Positions 50,915 through 60,085 of a DNA stretch of 64,000 nucleotides are shown here, piece after piece. The first letter of the stretch is position 1, and every line of letters starts with the position of its first letter. Location: the NCBI RefSeq assembly GCF_025566965.1, contig NZ_JAOQJL010000003.1, forward strand, positions 62,001 to 126,000, given 5' to 3'. The translations under genes were made by a program, and so were the position numbers. The notes beneath the pieces are model-generated. The model did no database searches. It had not been told where the DNA came from and saw only the letters and a program-made list of their open reading frames with translations. The stretch comes from Blautia_A ammoniilytica (GTDB lineage: Bacteria > Bacillota > Clostridia > Lachnospirales > Lachnospiraceae).

Positions 50915-53331
50915 CAGCTTCTCAGCTGGATTCCAAGATCCTCAAGTCCGTTCAGGATCTTCTTCATTGCTGCAGAGATCTCACTTTCCTCAAGAGTCTT
51001 GTCATTGGCCCTAAATACAAGAGAGTATGCCATGGACTTATACCCTGCTTGAATCTGGCTGCCCTCGTAAATATCAAACAGCTGATAGCTTTCCAGGATC
51101 TTTCCACCTCTCTGGATCAGTACATTCTCGATCTGGCCTGCCAGAACCTGATGAGGCACTACAAGACTTAAATCACGGGATACTGCCGGATATTTGGCAA
51201 TGCCTGTATATTTGTGGTTAAATCCTGCAAATTCCAGAACACTTAAGATATCGATCACTGCAATATATGCTCTCTCTCCAATGCCATAGGCATCTGCTGT
51301 CAGTGGATGCACCTCACCCAGATATCCTACTTTCTTGCCTTCATAAAGCATATCTGCCTGACGTCCTGGATGAAGGTAAGGCTTTTTGTCTGCAGGATCG
51401 TACTCTACTCTTTTCTTCATGCCTGCTTTTTCAAAAAATTCCTCGCATACACCCTTCATATCGAAGAAGTCACCTTTGCCATACATTCCAAGCGTAAACA
51501 GTGTACGCTCATCTGGAAGCTCCGTAAGAGGAAGTGATTTGGGAAGATAAACATTTCCCAGCTCATACAGTCTTACATCTTTATTTCGCCGGTTATAGTT
51601 GGTAGCCAGTGAAGACAGCATACCGTTTAAGGTGCTGGTACGCATAATGCTGTAATCCTCGCCCAGCGGATTACTGATGGTAATGGCGCTGCGAAGCATA
51701 TGATCTTCTGGCAGGCGCAATTTATCAAATACCTTAGGACTTTCAAAGGAATATGTCATTCCCTCTGAGAATCCACAGTACTCTGCAATATCCCTTGCAA
51801 GGTTCTCAATGCGAAGCTTGAATGGAAGTCTTCCTGTAGTAGCTTCTCCGGTAGGGAGTGTAGTAGGGATCTTGTCATATCCAAAAAATCTTGCAACCTC
51901 CTCAGCCACATCTGCCATGCAGTGGATATCCTGACGGAAAGTAGGTGCTACAATCTCACCGGAAGCTTCATCATAGGTCAGTTCCACTTTTGCCAGATAG
52001 CCAAGCATTTCCTCTTTCGTAAGGCTGGTGCCCAGAAGTGCATTAATACGGTCAGGCTCAAATTTAACTCTGGAAGGAAGACGTACTTCATTACATACAT
52101 CTACCATGCCGCCTACAACCTCTCCTGCTCCCAGTTCTTCCATCAGCTGACATGCACGGTCGATAGCTGCCTGAGCATTGTTTGGATCCAGGCCTTTCTC
52201 GAATTTACCGGAAGCATCTGTGCGAAGTCCGATCTTCTTAGAGGACAGACGGATATTTGTTCCGTTAAAGCATGCTGCCTCAAAAAGAACAGTGTGAACA
52301 TTGTCTGTGATCATGGAATTTTCGCCGCCCATGATACCTGCAATGCCAACAGGCTTTTTGCCGCCACAGATCATCAGAACAGAATCATCCATGGTACGCT
52401 CTTGTCCATCCAAAGTAACAAACTTTTCGTCTTTTGCAGCTCTGCGTACAACGATCTCCCTGCCTTCAATGTGCTCAAGATCGTAAGCATGCATTGGCTG
52501 TCCATATTCTTCCATTACATAATTTGTAATATCTACCAGATTATTGATAGGACGGATTCCATTGGAAGCAAGACATCTCTGCATCCACTTTGGTGAAGGT
52601 CCGATCTTAACATTTTTTACCACTCTTGCACAGTATCTGGTACAAAGATCCGGATCCTGTACCGTTACTTTTACATAATCAGAAGCTTTTTCATCATTCC
52701 CTGTAGCCTTCACTTCCGGAGGGCAGAATTTCTTATCAAAGGTAGCTGCTGCTTCTCTTGCAATCCCCAGTACTCCATAACAGTCTACACGGTTAGATGT
52801 GATCTCATATTCAAAAACCACATCATCAAGGCCAAGAGCTTTGATGGCACTTTCCCCTACTTTTGCATCTTCAGGGAAAATATAGATACCATATTCCGGT
52901 GCTTCCGGATACATCTCACGGCTGCTGCCCAGTTCCTCGATAGAGCACATCATACCATAGGACTCTACCCCGCGAAGCTTGCCTTTTTTGATCTTAATAC
53001 CACCAGGCGTCATCTTTCCATCATGACCTCCGGCCACTCTTCCTCCGTCCAATACAACCGGAACCTTGTCCCCTTCTTTTACATTAGGGGCACCGGTAAC
53101 GATCTGTATGGTTTCATTACCAATATTCACCTGGCAGATGATCAGTTTATCTGCATCCGGGTGTCTGTCAATCTTTGTGATCTGTCCGATCACGATCTTA
53201 TCCAAGTCAGCATCCAGCTCTTCAAAGCCTTCTACCTTTGTTCCTGAAAGAGTCATTGCATCTGTATATTCCTGTGCTGTCACATCCAGATCCGGCACAT
53301 ACATTTTTATCCAGGATAATGAAGTATTCAT
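50914..53331 (-). CDS. pheT: phenylalanine-tRNA ligase beta subunit
   Basis: An 805-residue subunit with the full domain set: N-terminal EMAP/tRNA-binding segment (LDKIVIGQITKIDRHPDADKL region), B3/B4 editing domain, B5 helix-turn-helix region and C-terminal anticodon-binding FDX-ACB domain (FAGFNHKYTGIAKYPAVSRDL). It forms the alpha2-beta2 enzyme with PheS, which ends 36 bases upstream. Expression is set by the pheS T-box leader. Confidence 0.97.
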   Translation of the reverse strand: MNTSLSWIKMYVPDLDVTAQEYTDAMTLSGTKVEGFEELDADLDKIVIGQITKIDRHPDADKLIICQVNIGNETIQIVTGAPNVKEGDKVPVVLDGGRVAGGHDGKMTPGGIKIKKGKLRGVESYGMMCSIEELGSSREMYPEAPEYGIYIFPEDAKVGESAIKALGLDDVVFEYEITSNRVDCYGVLGIAREAAATFDKKFCPPEVKATGNDEKASDYVKVTVQDPDLCTRYCARVVKNVKIGPSPKWMQRCLASNGIRPINNLVDITNYVMEEYGQPMHAYDLEHIEGREIVVRRAAKDEKFVTLDGQERTMDDSVLMICGGKKPVGIAGIMGGENSMITDNVHTVLFEAACFNGTNIRLSSKKIGLRTDASGKFEKGLDPNNAQAAIDRACQLMEELGAGEVVGGMVDVCNEVRLPSRVKFEPDRINALLGTSLTKEEMLGYLAKVELTYDEASGEIVAPTFRQDIHCMADVAEEVARFFGYDKIPTTLPTGEATTGRLPFKLRIENLARDIAEYCGFSEGMTYSFESPKVFDKLRLPEDHMLRSAITISNPLGEDYSIMRTSTLNGMLSSLATNYNRRNKDVRLYELGNVYLPKSLPLTELPDERTLFTLGMYGKGDFFDMKGVCEEFFEKAGMKKRVEYDPADKKPYLHPGRQADMLYEGKKVGYLGEVHPLTADAYGIGERAYIAVIDILSVLEFAGFNHKYTGIAKYPAVSRDLSLVVPHQVLAGQIENVLIQRGGKILESYQLFDIYEGSQIQAGYKSMAYSLVFRANDKTLEESEISAAMKKILNGLEDLGIQLRS

Positions 53332-53367
53332 CTGTATATTAACCTCCGTTTACTATGGTTTCCCTTT

Positions 53368-54393
53368 TTAGAACTGTTTTAAGAATCGGATATCATTCTC
53401 ATACAGCAGACGCATATCATCGATCTCATATTTCAGCAATGCAATACGTTCCAGACCTACCCCAAATGCAAAGCCTGTATATTCGTCCGGATCAATGCCA
53501 CACATACGCAGCACATTTGGATGAACTGTACCGCAGCCAAGGATCTCTATCCAGCCAGATCCTTTGCAGAAACGGCAGCCCTTTCCTCCGCACTTAAAGC
53601 AGGAAACATCTACCTCTGCACTTGGCTCTGTAAACGGGAAATGATGAGGACGGAATTTTGTCTTAGTTTCCGGCCCAAAAAGCTCCTTGGCAAATTCCTC
53701 CAGTGTTCCCTTAAGGTCTGCAAAAGTAATATTCTTATCCACAACAAGACCTTCGATCTGATGGAAGGAGGGTGAATGTGTAGCATCTACTTCATCAGAA
53801 CGGAATACCCTTCCAGGTGCAATCATACGGATGGGCAGTTTACCTTTCTCCATGGTACGTGCCTGTACCGGAGAGGTCTGGGATCTGAGCAGAATGGAGT
53901 CTGTAATAAAAAATGTATCCTGTTCGTCTCTTGCCGGATGGTCTTCCGGGATATTCAGCTTTGTAAAGTTATAATCAGCATATTCCACTTCCGGGCCTTC
54001 TACTACCTCATAGCCCATTCCAATAAAGATACGCTCTACCTCTTCCAGGGCAATGGAATTAGGGTGACGATGTCCCAGCTTAGCTCTTTTTGCAGGAAGT
54101 GTCACATCGATCACTTCTGCTTTCATTTTCTCTTCACGAACAGCTTCTTCCAGTTTCTGCTTAGACTCTTCCAGAAGAGCCTCGATCTTGCTTCTTGTTT
54201 CATTTACAAGCTGTCCTACCTTTGGACGTTCCTCCGGGCTTACATCCTTCATGCCCTTTAAAATTGCTGTCAATTCACCTTTTTTACCAAGATATGCCAC
54301 TCTAACTTCATTTAATTTGTCCAGGCCTTCTGAATCTTCGATTCTTTTCCTGGCATTCTCAGCCAGTTCCTGGAGTCTTTCTTTCATATCCAT
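53368..54393 (-). CDS. pheS: phenylalanine-tRNA ligase alpha subunit
   Basis: A 341-residue class II synthetase catalytic subunit with an N-terminal coiled coil, motif 1/2 region (LGHRHPNSIALEEV, RVFRSDEVDATHSPSFHQIEG) and motif 3 (FGVGLERIALL). The start at MDMKERL has AAGGAGA eight bases upstream. The reading frame extends 11 codons further but without a ribosome binding site. Confidence 0.97.
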   Translation of the reverse strand: MDMKERLQELAENARKRIEDSEGLDKLNEVRVAYLGKKGELTAILKGMKDVSPEERPKVGQLVNETRSKIEALLEESKQKLEEAVREEKMKAEVIDVTLPAKRAKLGHRHPNSIALEEVERIFIGMGYEVVEGPEVEYADYNFTKLNIPEDHPARDEQDTFFITDSILLRSQTSPVQARTMEKGKLPIRMIAPGRVFRSDEVDATHSPSFHQIEGLVVDKNITFADLKGTLEEFAKELFGPETKTKFRPHHFPFTEPSAEVDVSCFKCGGKGCRFCKGSGWIEILGCGTVHPNVLRMCGIDPDEYTGFAFGVGLERIALLKYEIDDMRLLYENDIRFLKQF

Positions 54394-54471
54394 AAACTTA
54401 TCTCCTTTTTTGGTTTTTAAGCACATATGAGAAACTTCTATGTAATAAGAACATTACGGAATTTATTACAT

Positions 54472-54793
54472 AAAAAAGCCCCATCCCCAAAGGGACGGAG
54501 CATACTTCCGCGGTACCACCCTGATTCCTGTTATAAACAGGCTCTCTGATCTGTTTAACGCACAGCTTACGTCACTTCCTACTGCCTGATCAACTAACCT
54601 CCAGTACCATCCTCAGACTGGGTCTTATCATGACGACCAGTATACTTCAGAAATGCGGCTCCAGTGGGAAACTGAGAAACAATCTGAACTTAAGGGGGCT
54701 TACAGCCGGTGGCTCCCTCTCTCTGTAAGAAAATCATTTCCTGAAACACTTTCTACGCCTTTTCATGTTACTGTCCACAGCAACTTTTCATCA
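54472..54793 (-). promoter_or_regulatory. T-box leader of pheST
   Basis: The minus strand carries the T-box sequence AGGGTGGTACCGCGG (54508-54522) followed by a terminator hairpin (CCGTCCCTTTGGGGATGGGG plus a T-run, 54472-54501). Upstream lies a long structured stem I region with a TTC triplet that fits phenylalanine, though I did not place the specifier loop exactly. Uncharged tRNA-Phe should permit read-through into pheS. Confidence 0.93.
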
Positions 54794-54799
54794 TTTCTT

Positions 54800-54828
54800 A
54801 CTATGCCACACCACTTCTCATCTGTCAA
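54800..54828 (-). promoter_or_regulatory. promoter of the pheST T-box transcript
   Basis: Perfect TTGACA, 17-bp spacer, CATAGT on the minus strand; the -35 box overlaps the stop codon of the BrkB-family gene. Confidence 0.5.
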
Positions 54829-55787
54829 GAGGGATCTTTCTCTTTCTCTATATCAACAACCATCTCTTCTTGTCCTGCATCAGAAGAAGCTTTCTCTTTT
54901 CCATCATCATTTTCTGCTTTTTCTCTGTTAAGCATCTCCCGCATGGATGCCTGTGCCATCCTGAACTGCTTTTCAAAGTAAGCATTGATCTCTGCGCCAC
55001 ACAGTACAAGATACATACAGCTATACAGCCAAAGCATCAGCATGATCAATGCTGTCAGGCTTCCATACATATTGCTTATATTAGGAAAAATTTCAAAATA
55101 CAAAGAAAAGAAAAATGAAAAAACAGACCATCCTACAGCGATCATAAGTGCTCCCGGCGCCTGGCTTTTCATGGTTGCCCGCCTGTTTGGAAGGACTTTA
55201 TAAAGAAACAGAAACACAAGAAAAAGCACGCCAAAAACCAGAAGAGTCCTTGCCCCGATAATACTGCCGATCAGCTTTCCAAGTACTGGTATATATTTTG
55301 AAGATGCTGCCTGAATCTTATTGCCAAGTACAAGAAGCAGCAAAGAAACGATCAGCGCCACTCCGAAAAGCAAAGTATAAAGAACTGCATAAATCCTGTT
55401 CAGCAGCCAGTTACGTGTCTCCTTCACATGATAGATGGTATTCAATCCATTGGTAAGGGACTGCATGGCTTTTCCTGCGGACCATAAAGCCAGAAGTGCG
55501 GAAATCGGCACAACTGCAATGCTTCGATTATATACCTCTGCTACGATCAAAAGCACGAAATTCTGAAGACTGTCCGGCATAAATCCACGGATTGCATCAC
55601 TGACCACATTGTAAGTCAATGGTGTATATTGTATCAAAGTTGTTAAAAAAAGCAGAAAGGGAATAAAGGACATAATCATAAAGTAAGCCGCCTGTGCAGC
55701 ATAGGCTCCCACATGATCCCCATTGATCCGCTCCACAAACCCTAAAAGCAGCTTGGGAATATTCTGTTTTTCCTTTTTCTCATCCAT
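54825..55787 (-). CDS. YihY/BrkB family inner membrane protein
   Basis: A 320-residue membrane protein with six hydrophobic segments and a charged C-terminal tail rich in Glu and Lys. The family's AYAAQAAYFMIMSFIPFLLF near residue 30 and the YGSLTALIMLMLWLYSCMYLVL block near 240 are clear. It was once labelled ribonuclease BN; the actual role, perhaps transport or envelope maintenance, is unknown. It has AGGAG upstream and appears monocistronic. Confidence 0.88.
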   Translation of the reverse strand: MDEKKEKQNIPKLLLGFVERINGDHVGAYAAQAAYFMIMSFIPFLLFLTTLIQYTPLTYNVVSDAIRGFMPDSLQNFVLLIVAEVYNRSIAVVPISALLALWSAGKAMQSLTNGLNTIYHVKETRNWLLNRIYAVLYTLLFGVALIVSLLLLVLGNKIQAASSKYIPVLGKLIGSIIGARTLLVFGVLFLVFLFLYKVLPNRRATMKSQAPGALMIAVGWSVFSFFFSLYFEIFPNISNMYGSLTALIMLMLWLYSCMYLVLCGAEINAYFEKQFRMAQASMREMLNREKAENDDGKEKASSDAGQEEMVVDIEKEKDPS

Positions 55788-55851
55788 ACCTCTGCTCCTG
55801 AAAATTTTCTTGTATCATATCATGAATTAATTATTCTGACAAGAGAACAGC

Positions 55852-57132
55852 CTATCGGCTGGTAATCTGAATGTCATTAAAAAAATATTCCAGGATCTCC
55901 CTCCAGGTATAGCCTTCTGCTGCCATCTGATCTGCCCCGCACTGGCTCATTCCAACTCCATGTCCATATCCCTTTCCCTGGATGCATACTACACTGCCAG
56001 CCTTCTGTTCCATGGTAAAATAGGCACTTGGCAGTAAATCACCGCCAACTGTTGTGCTGCCATCCTGCTCGGTAATCTGGCAGCCGGCCGTCGTGAGGAA
56101 ACTTCGCACATCATATTCCCCTTCTACAAGAAAGCTTCCAAGATCTGTATTTACAGTTAATTCTGTAACTGCACCGCTTTCACTTTTCTTTGTGACAAGC
56201 AGACCCTGCAGCTTTCCCTTGTTGTACATGGCTGTACTGTCTTCAAGCTTTTCCCAGGGAATATCCACTTTCCAGCTGCCCCAGGGCTGATCCTGATCAA
56301 ACCTGCAAGCAACGCTTTTCAGAAACGGAGCAGCACTGTCGGCTCCCCAGATCTGATCTGTACTGGTTGTCCCTGCAGAGGTTGAAAAATAATATGCCTG
56401 GATCAGTTCTCCATTGTGTGTCATGACCTGCCCTTTTGTACATGCCACTGCCTCGTCCGTGATTTCTGCCTGTGCCTGATTCTGATAAACCTGAAAATTC
56501 ACACTGTCATCTACATCCGCTCCATATTTCTCCAGGCAGCCATCTTCTATTTGTTTCCAAGCATAAGTTCTGGCACAGACTGCCTGAGCCTTCAGAGCCT
56601 CCTGATGATAGGAAGAAGGCATTTCACTTGGCACCACCCCCTCCAGATAAGTTTCCAGCGGCAGCTCATTGATCAGATACAATGCTTCCTGATTTTCGGT
56701 CTTCTTGATCTTCAACGCCCCCTTGTAGGTAGGATTCCCATAATTTCTCTGTATGGATGTGACAGTGATCCCTTCATCTCCTCCATCCAGCGTTATGATT
56801 CCCCCTGGTTTTTTCAGGTCTTTTGCTGTATAGGATACCGCTTTCCCCTGGATCAGTACAGATACTTTAGTATGCTGGTAGGTATCATATCCAGAATCCA
56901 TAAGCAATACCCGGATCTTTGGCTCCATCTTTTTTGTTTTCCTGATTACAGACTGCTGTGTGACAGGGATCATTTTTTCCTTTGTGTTTGTCTTCATAGC
57001 TTCCTGTGCCTTGTCTTTCAGGCTTTGATCTTTCATATGGATCAAAAGTGCTTCGCCTGCAAGCATCAGACAGGCAAGAAAAGAAACTGCAAACATGATC
57101 TTTTTGTATGTTTTTCCTGATATTTTATGCAT
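55852..57132 (-). CDS. SpoIID/LytB-domain protein
   Basis: A 426-residue exported protein with an N-terminal membrane segment (about 10-30). The SpoIID domain is visible in PLETYLEGVVPSEMPSSYHQEALKAQAVCARTYA (two adjoining blocks, about residues 157-190) and the C-terminal GYGHGVGMSQCGADQMA. SpoIID is a lytic transglycosylase in engulfment; LytB-type relatives enhance wall amidases. At 426 residues it is longer than Bacillus SpoIID. Its ribosome binding site GAGGAG is inside the galM terminator hairpin. Confidence 0.82.
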   Translation of the reverse strand: MHKISGKTYKKIMFAVSFLACLMLAGEALLIHMKDQSLKDKAQEAMKTNTKEKMIPVTQQSVIRKTKKMEPKIRVLLMDSGYDTYQHTKVSVLIQGKAVSYTAKDLKKPGGIITLDGGDEGITVTSIQRNYGNPTYKGALKIKKTENQEALYLINELPLETYLEGVVPSEMPSSYHQEALKAQAVCARTYAWKQIEDGCLEKYGADVDDSVNFQVYQNQAQAEITDEAVACTKGQVMTHNGELIQAYYFSTSAGTTSTDQIWGADSAAPFLKSVACRFDQDQPWGSWKVDIPWEKLEDSTAMYNKGKLQGLLVTKKSESGAVTELTVNTDLGSFLVEGEYDVRSFLTTAGCQITEQDGSTTVGGDLLPSAYFTMEQKAGSVVCIQGKGYGHGVGMSQCGADQMAAEGYTWREILEYFFNDIQITSR

Positions 57133-57172
57133 AAAAAAGGCTCCTCATATACCTAGTATATGAAAGAGCCTT
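57133..57172 (-). terminator. galM terminator that overlaps the next gene's ribosome binding site
   Basis: AAGGCTC..TCATATAC-tag-GTATATGA.GAGCCTT followed by six Ts, and the SpoIID-domain gene's ATG comes immediately after the T-run. The only purine-rich site for that gene, GAGGAG, is in the 3' arm of the hairpin. Confidence 0.85.
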
Positions 57173-57202
57173 AGAAAATAGAATGTGTCATGCACACTTA
57201 AA

Positions 57203-58261
57203 TCATTTCACACGGAAAGCAAAAGTAGTTACAGAGGAATATAACTGCCCTTCCTCCAAGATGGGAGAATGGAAATTCTCTACATTTACAGCATTTGGTT
57301 CTACCTGCGTTTCCAGACAGAAACCATTCCTCTTGGTATATGTATGACCACTTTTGCCCTTGATCGGCGGCTGGATAAAGTTGCCTGCATAGAACTGAAC
57401 ACATGGACAGTCAGAAGCCACATCCATCACAATACCGCTTTCCTGGCAATAAGCGCTGGCAATCAGGCGGCAGTTCCCTTTGGCATAATTGTCTGTCACA
57501 TAATTGTGGTCATATCCACCGGTGAAGTGAAGCTGCTCAAAGTCCGCTTCAATGTCCTGTCCGATCCTCTTAGGATGATTAAAATCCATAGGAGTACCCT
57601 CTACAGGAGCGTATTCACCTGTAGGAATCGACTCCCGATCTACAGGCGTATAGAATTTGCTGTGGATGGTAAGAAACTGATCCAGCACATCTCCACTGCC
57701 TTCTCCGCCAAGATTGAAATAGGAATGATTGGTCATATTAGCTACTGTATCTCTGTCACAGATCCCTGCATAATGGATACGCAGTTCATTCGCATCTGTA
57801 AACTCGTATTTTACAGATACCTTAAATTCTCCTGGAAAACCATTCTCATTGTCCGGGCTGACCCTTGTAAAAGTAACCGACTGCTTCTCCTGGGAGATCT
57901 CTGTAGCCTTCCACATTTTCGTTTCAAACCCATCAGGACCGCTGTGCAGGTTATTTCCGTTCTCATTGGCAGCAAGTCTGATCTCCTTACCAAAAAGATT
58001 GAACTTCGCACCACCGATACGGTTGCAGTTACGTCCTACCACAACACCGAAAAAAAACGGATTCTCCTCATACTGCTTCACATTATCAAAACCAAGAACA
58101 ACATCTGTAAGCACACCCTCCCTGTCAGGCACGCATACTTTTACCAGAACTGCTCCCAGCTCTGTGACCTCCACATAAGCCCCGGATGAATTCTCAAGAT
58201 GATAGATCAGCACATCCTGGCCTGTTGAAAGTTCTCCGAATTTTCGTTCTGTTACACCCAT
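57203..58261 (-). CDS. galM: aldose 1-epimerase (galactose mutarotase)
   Basis: A 352-residue beta-sandwich enzyme interconverting alpha and beta anomers of hexoses. Family blocks are GNNLHSGPDGFETKMW, VANMTNHSYFNLGGEGSG (catalytic His), GTPMDF and GGYDHNYV, with the C-terminal FCLETQVEPNA Glu. No galactose genes are near. It ends just before a terminator that also serves as leader to the SpoIID-domain gene. Confidence 0.94.
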   Translation of the reverse strand: MGVTERKFGELSTGQDVLIYHLENSSGAYVEVTELGAVLVKVCVPDREGVLTDVVLGFDNVKQYEENPFFFGVVVGRNCNRIGGAKFNLFGKEIRLAANENGNNLHSGPDGFETKMWKATEISQEKQSVTFTRVSPDNENGFPGEFKVSVKYEFTDANELRIHYAGICDRDTVANMTNHSYFNLGGEGSGDVLDQFLTIHSKFYTPVDRESIPTGEYAPVEGTPMDFNHPKRIGQDIEADFEQLHFTGGYDHNYVTDNYAKGNCRLIASAYCQESGIVMDVASDCPCVQFYAGNFIQPPIKGKSGHTYTKRNGFCLETQVEPNAVNVENFHSPILEEGQLYSSVTTFAFRVK

Positions 58262-58289
58262 CTTCTTTCCTCCCGTGAATCATAATAAA

Positions 58290-58546
58290 AAAAGAAGCCG
58301 CTGCACAGGCTCCACTTACTGTGTATGCCCATCATGCAACGGCCCTGTAATTTTCTGTTGGTCCCAGAATGCCGTTCCCTTCTTTTTGACGCCTAGCCTG
58401 CGGCCAGGTGGGTGTCCTCAACAGTCCTTCTGCCTACCACAGCGAGAGGTCTGACATCCAAACTGCGATCTTGGAGTCCCTTAATGTCAATGTAGGTTCA
58501 AAAATAAAAGGGTGCTCGCACATTCCAGGATACTGTTTTTTTCTAA
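58290..58546 (-). ncRNA. ssrS: structured small RNA, probable 6S RNA
   Basis: A promoter, about 255 transcribed bases without an ORF, and a terminator (GCCGTTGCA/TGCAGCGGC then seven Ts). The segment GAGGACACCCACCT followed by GGCTAGGCGTC resembles the conserved part of 6S RNAs. Local stems are GACAT/ATGTC, CCTACA/TGTGGTAGG and CTGTTG/CAACAG. 6S RNA binds sigma-A RNA polymerase. If not 6S it is still a conserved-looking structured RNA; I rely on remembered motifs, not an alignment. Confidence 0.6.
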
Positions 58547-58551
58547 AATTC

Positions 58552-58580
58552 ATTATACTCTAGTATATGCCCTTTTTCAA
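58552..58580 (-). promoter_or_regulatory. promoter of the small RNA
   Basis: TTGAAA, 17-bp spacer, perfect TATAAT on the minus strand, placing transcription start near 58546. Confidence 0.6.
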
Positions 58581-58641
58581 CAGAAAATACAAGTATTTTT
58601 ATGTTTTTTATGACTTATTGCACAATTTACTGACAGATCGT

Positions 58642-60084
58642 TTAACTGATCCCATTTAATTTCTGGTACAGATCCTTTGCATAGGTGTCTGTCATCCCTG
58701 AAATAAAATCTGTTACCAGAAGCAGCCGCAGATAAAGCTGATCTTCTTCGTTGGCAGTATGGCGTCTGTGCATAAGATAGATCTGCCTGTAATTCTCCGA
58801 AATCAGGGCAACCATCTTCTGATCCATCATGGATTGAGGCTGATCTGTATCATAATGGATCACTGCAGGCACAAACAAATCCATAAGAAAATTCAGGATC
58901 GTCCAGGCAGAAACCTCCATAGACAGGATCTGCTTTGAAAGAAAGGCTCTTCTGTAAGCTATATCACCAAGAAGCCGGATCACCCAGTCACCACAGGTGC
59001 CATAAAACAGATCCTTTTCATAAGTACCAGCCATGATCTGCTCATAATGGGAAACAAAGCCTGTGGCAGCACAGAAAAGAAGCTCGCTTTGCAGCCAGGA
59101 AAGGAAATTCTGAACAGCATAAAGTTCAGGACTTACTACTCCCTTTGTCTTTCCTGCCTGATACTGGTCAGCCAGCACCTTTAAAGGATCCATATGTTCC
59201 CTGTCTGCATACTTTCCTTCCCTGGCAGCCTTTTTCTGGCCCTTTTCCAGTTCCTCTGCAAGGATAGGATAAGTAATAAAGCCTTTTTTAAATGCATCCT
59301 CAATATCAGCGGTACGATAGGCTATATCATCGGCAGCTTCCAGAATAAAGGTAAGTGGATGCCGCACCCCAAGAGTACCCATGTCACCGGCGATCTGCTG
59401 ATATAAAGACTGCTCCCCGTAAAAATAACCCATTTTCTTCCTGGAGATCCTATCCCCCTCCGGATCCATATCACATGATGAAACCGGATACTTGATCATA
59501 GTATCAAGAAGGGCATAGGTAAGGTCCATGCCATTCTCATCAGAAAGGAAATGAAGCTTGGTCACCTGCCTGAGAGCCTGTGCATTTCCCTCAAAATAAA
59601 GGAAATCCTGAAGCATCTGACTGGTAAGCACCTGCGTCAAAGGCTTACCTTTATAGAACAGACTTTCCAGCTTCCTGGCAAACCAATCCCGGATCGCTTC
59701 CTCCCCAAAATGTCCAAAGGGAGGATTTCCAATATCATGGATCAGGCCGGCACACTGAAGGATATCACAGATATCCCTTTGCATCTCTCTTGTGAAGCCA
59801 GCATCCAAGCCCTGGTTCATAATACATTCTCCAATATTCTGTCCCAGAGATCTGGCAAAGGAAGACACCTCTAAAGAATGGGTCAGCCTTGTGCGGATGA
59901 AATCACTTTTGTCCAGGGCAAACACCTGGGTTTTATCTTGAAGCCTTCGAAAAGAAGAACTTCCAATGATCCTGTGATAGTCCTTTTCAAATTCACTTCT
60001 CAGATCCCTTGAATGAGCAGGCTGTGCCAGGTCACACATGGAGGTGCTGACTCTTTTTGTGGAAAGAAGCCGCTCCCATTTCAT
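58642..60084 (-). CDS. dgt: dGTP triphosphohydrolase family protein
   Basis: A 480-residue HD-domain dNTPase. N-terminal RDLRSEFEKDYHRIIGSSSFRRLQ (in two adjoining blocks) and TRLTHSLEV, then the HD pair in LIHDIGNPPFGHFGE, and a later AADDIAYRTADIEDA are typical of Dgt. It cleaves dGTP to deoxyguanosine and triphosphate. It starts one base after the thrC stop, so the two genes form an operon. Confidence 0.93.
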   Translation of the reverse strand: MKWERLLSTKRVSTSMCDLAQPAHSRDLRSEFEKDYHRIIGSSSFRRLQDKTQVFALDKSDFIRTRLTHSLEVSSFARSLGQNIGECIMNQGLDAGFTREMQRDICDILQCAGLIHDIGNPPFGHFGEEAIRDWFARKLESLFYKGKPLTQVLTSQMLQDFLYFEGNAQALRQVTKLHFLSDENGMDLTYALLDTMIKYPVSSCDMDPEGDRISRKKMGYFYGEQSLYQQIAGDMGTLGVRHPLTFILEAADDIAYRTADIEDAFKKGFITYPILAEELEKGQKKAAREGKYADREHMDPLKVLADQYQAGKTKGVVSPELYAVQNFLSWLQSELLFCAATGFVSHYEQIMAGTYEKDLFYGTCGDWVIRLLGDIAYRRAFLSKQILSMEVSAWTILNFLMDLFVPAVIHYDTDQPQSMMDQKMVALISENYRQIYLMHRRHTANEEDQLYLRLLLVTDFISGMTDTYAKDLYQKLNGIS

Positions 60085-60085
60085 C

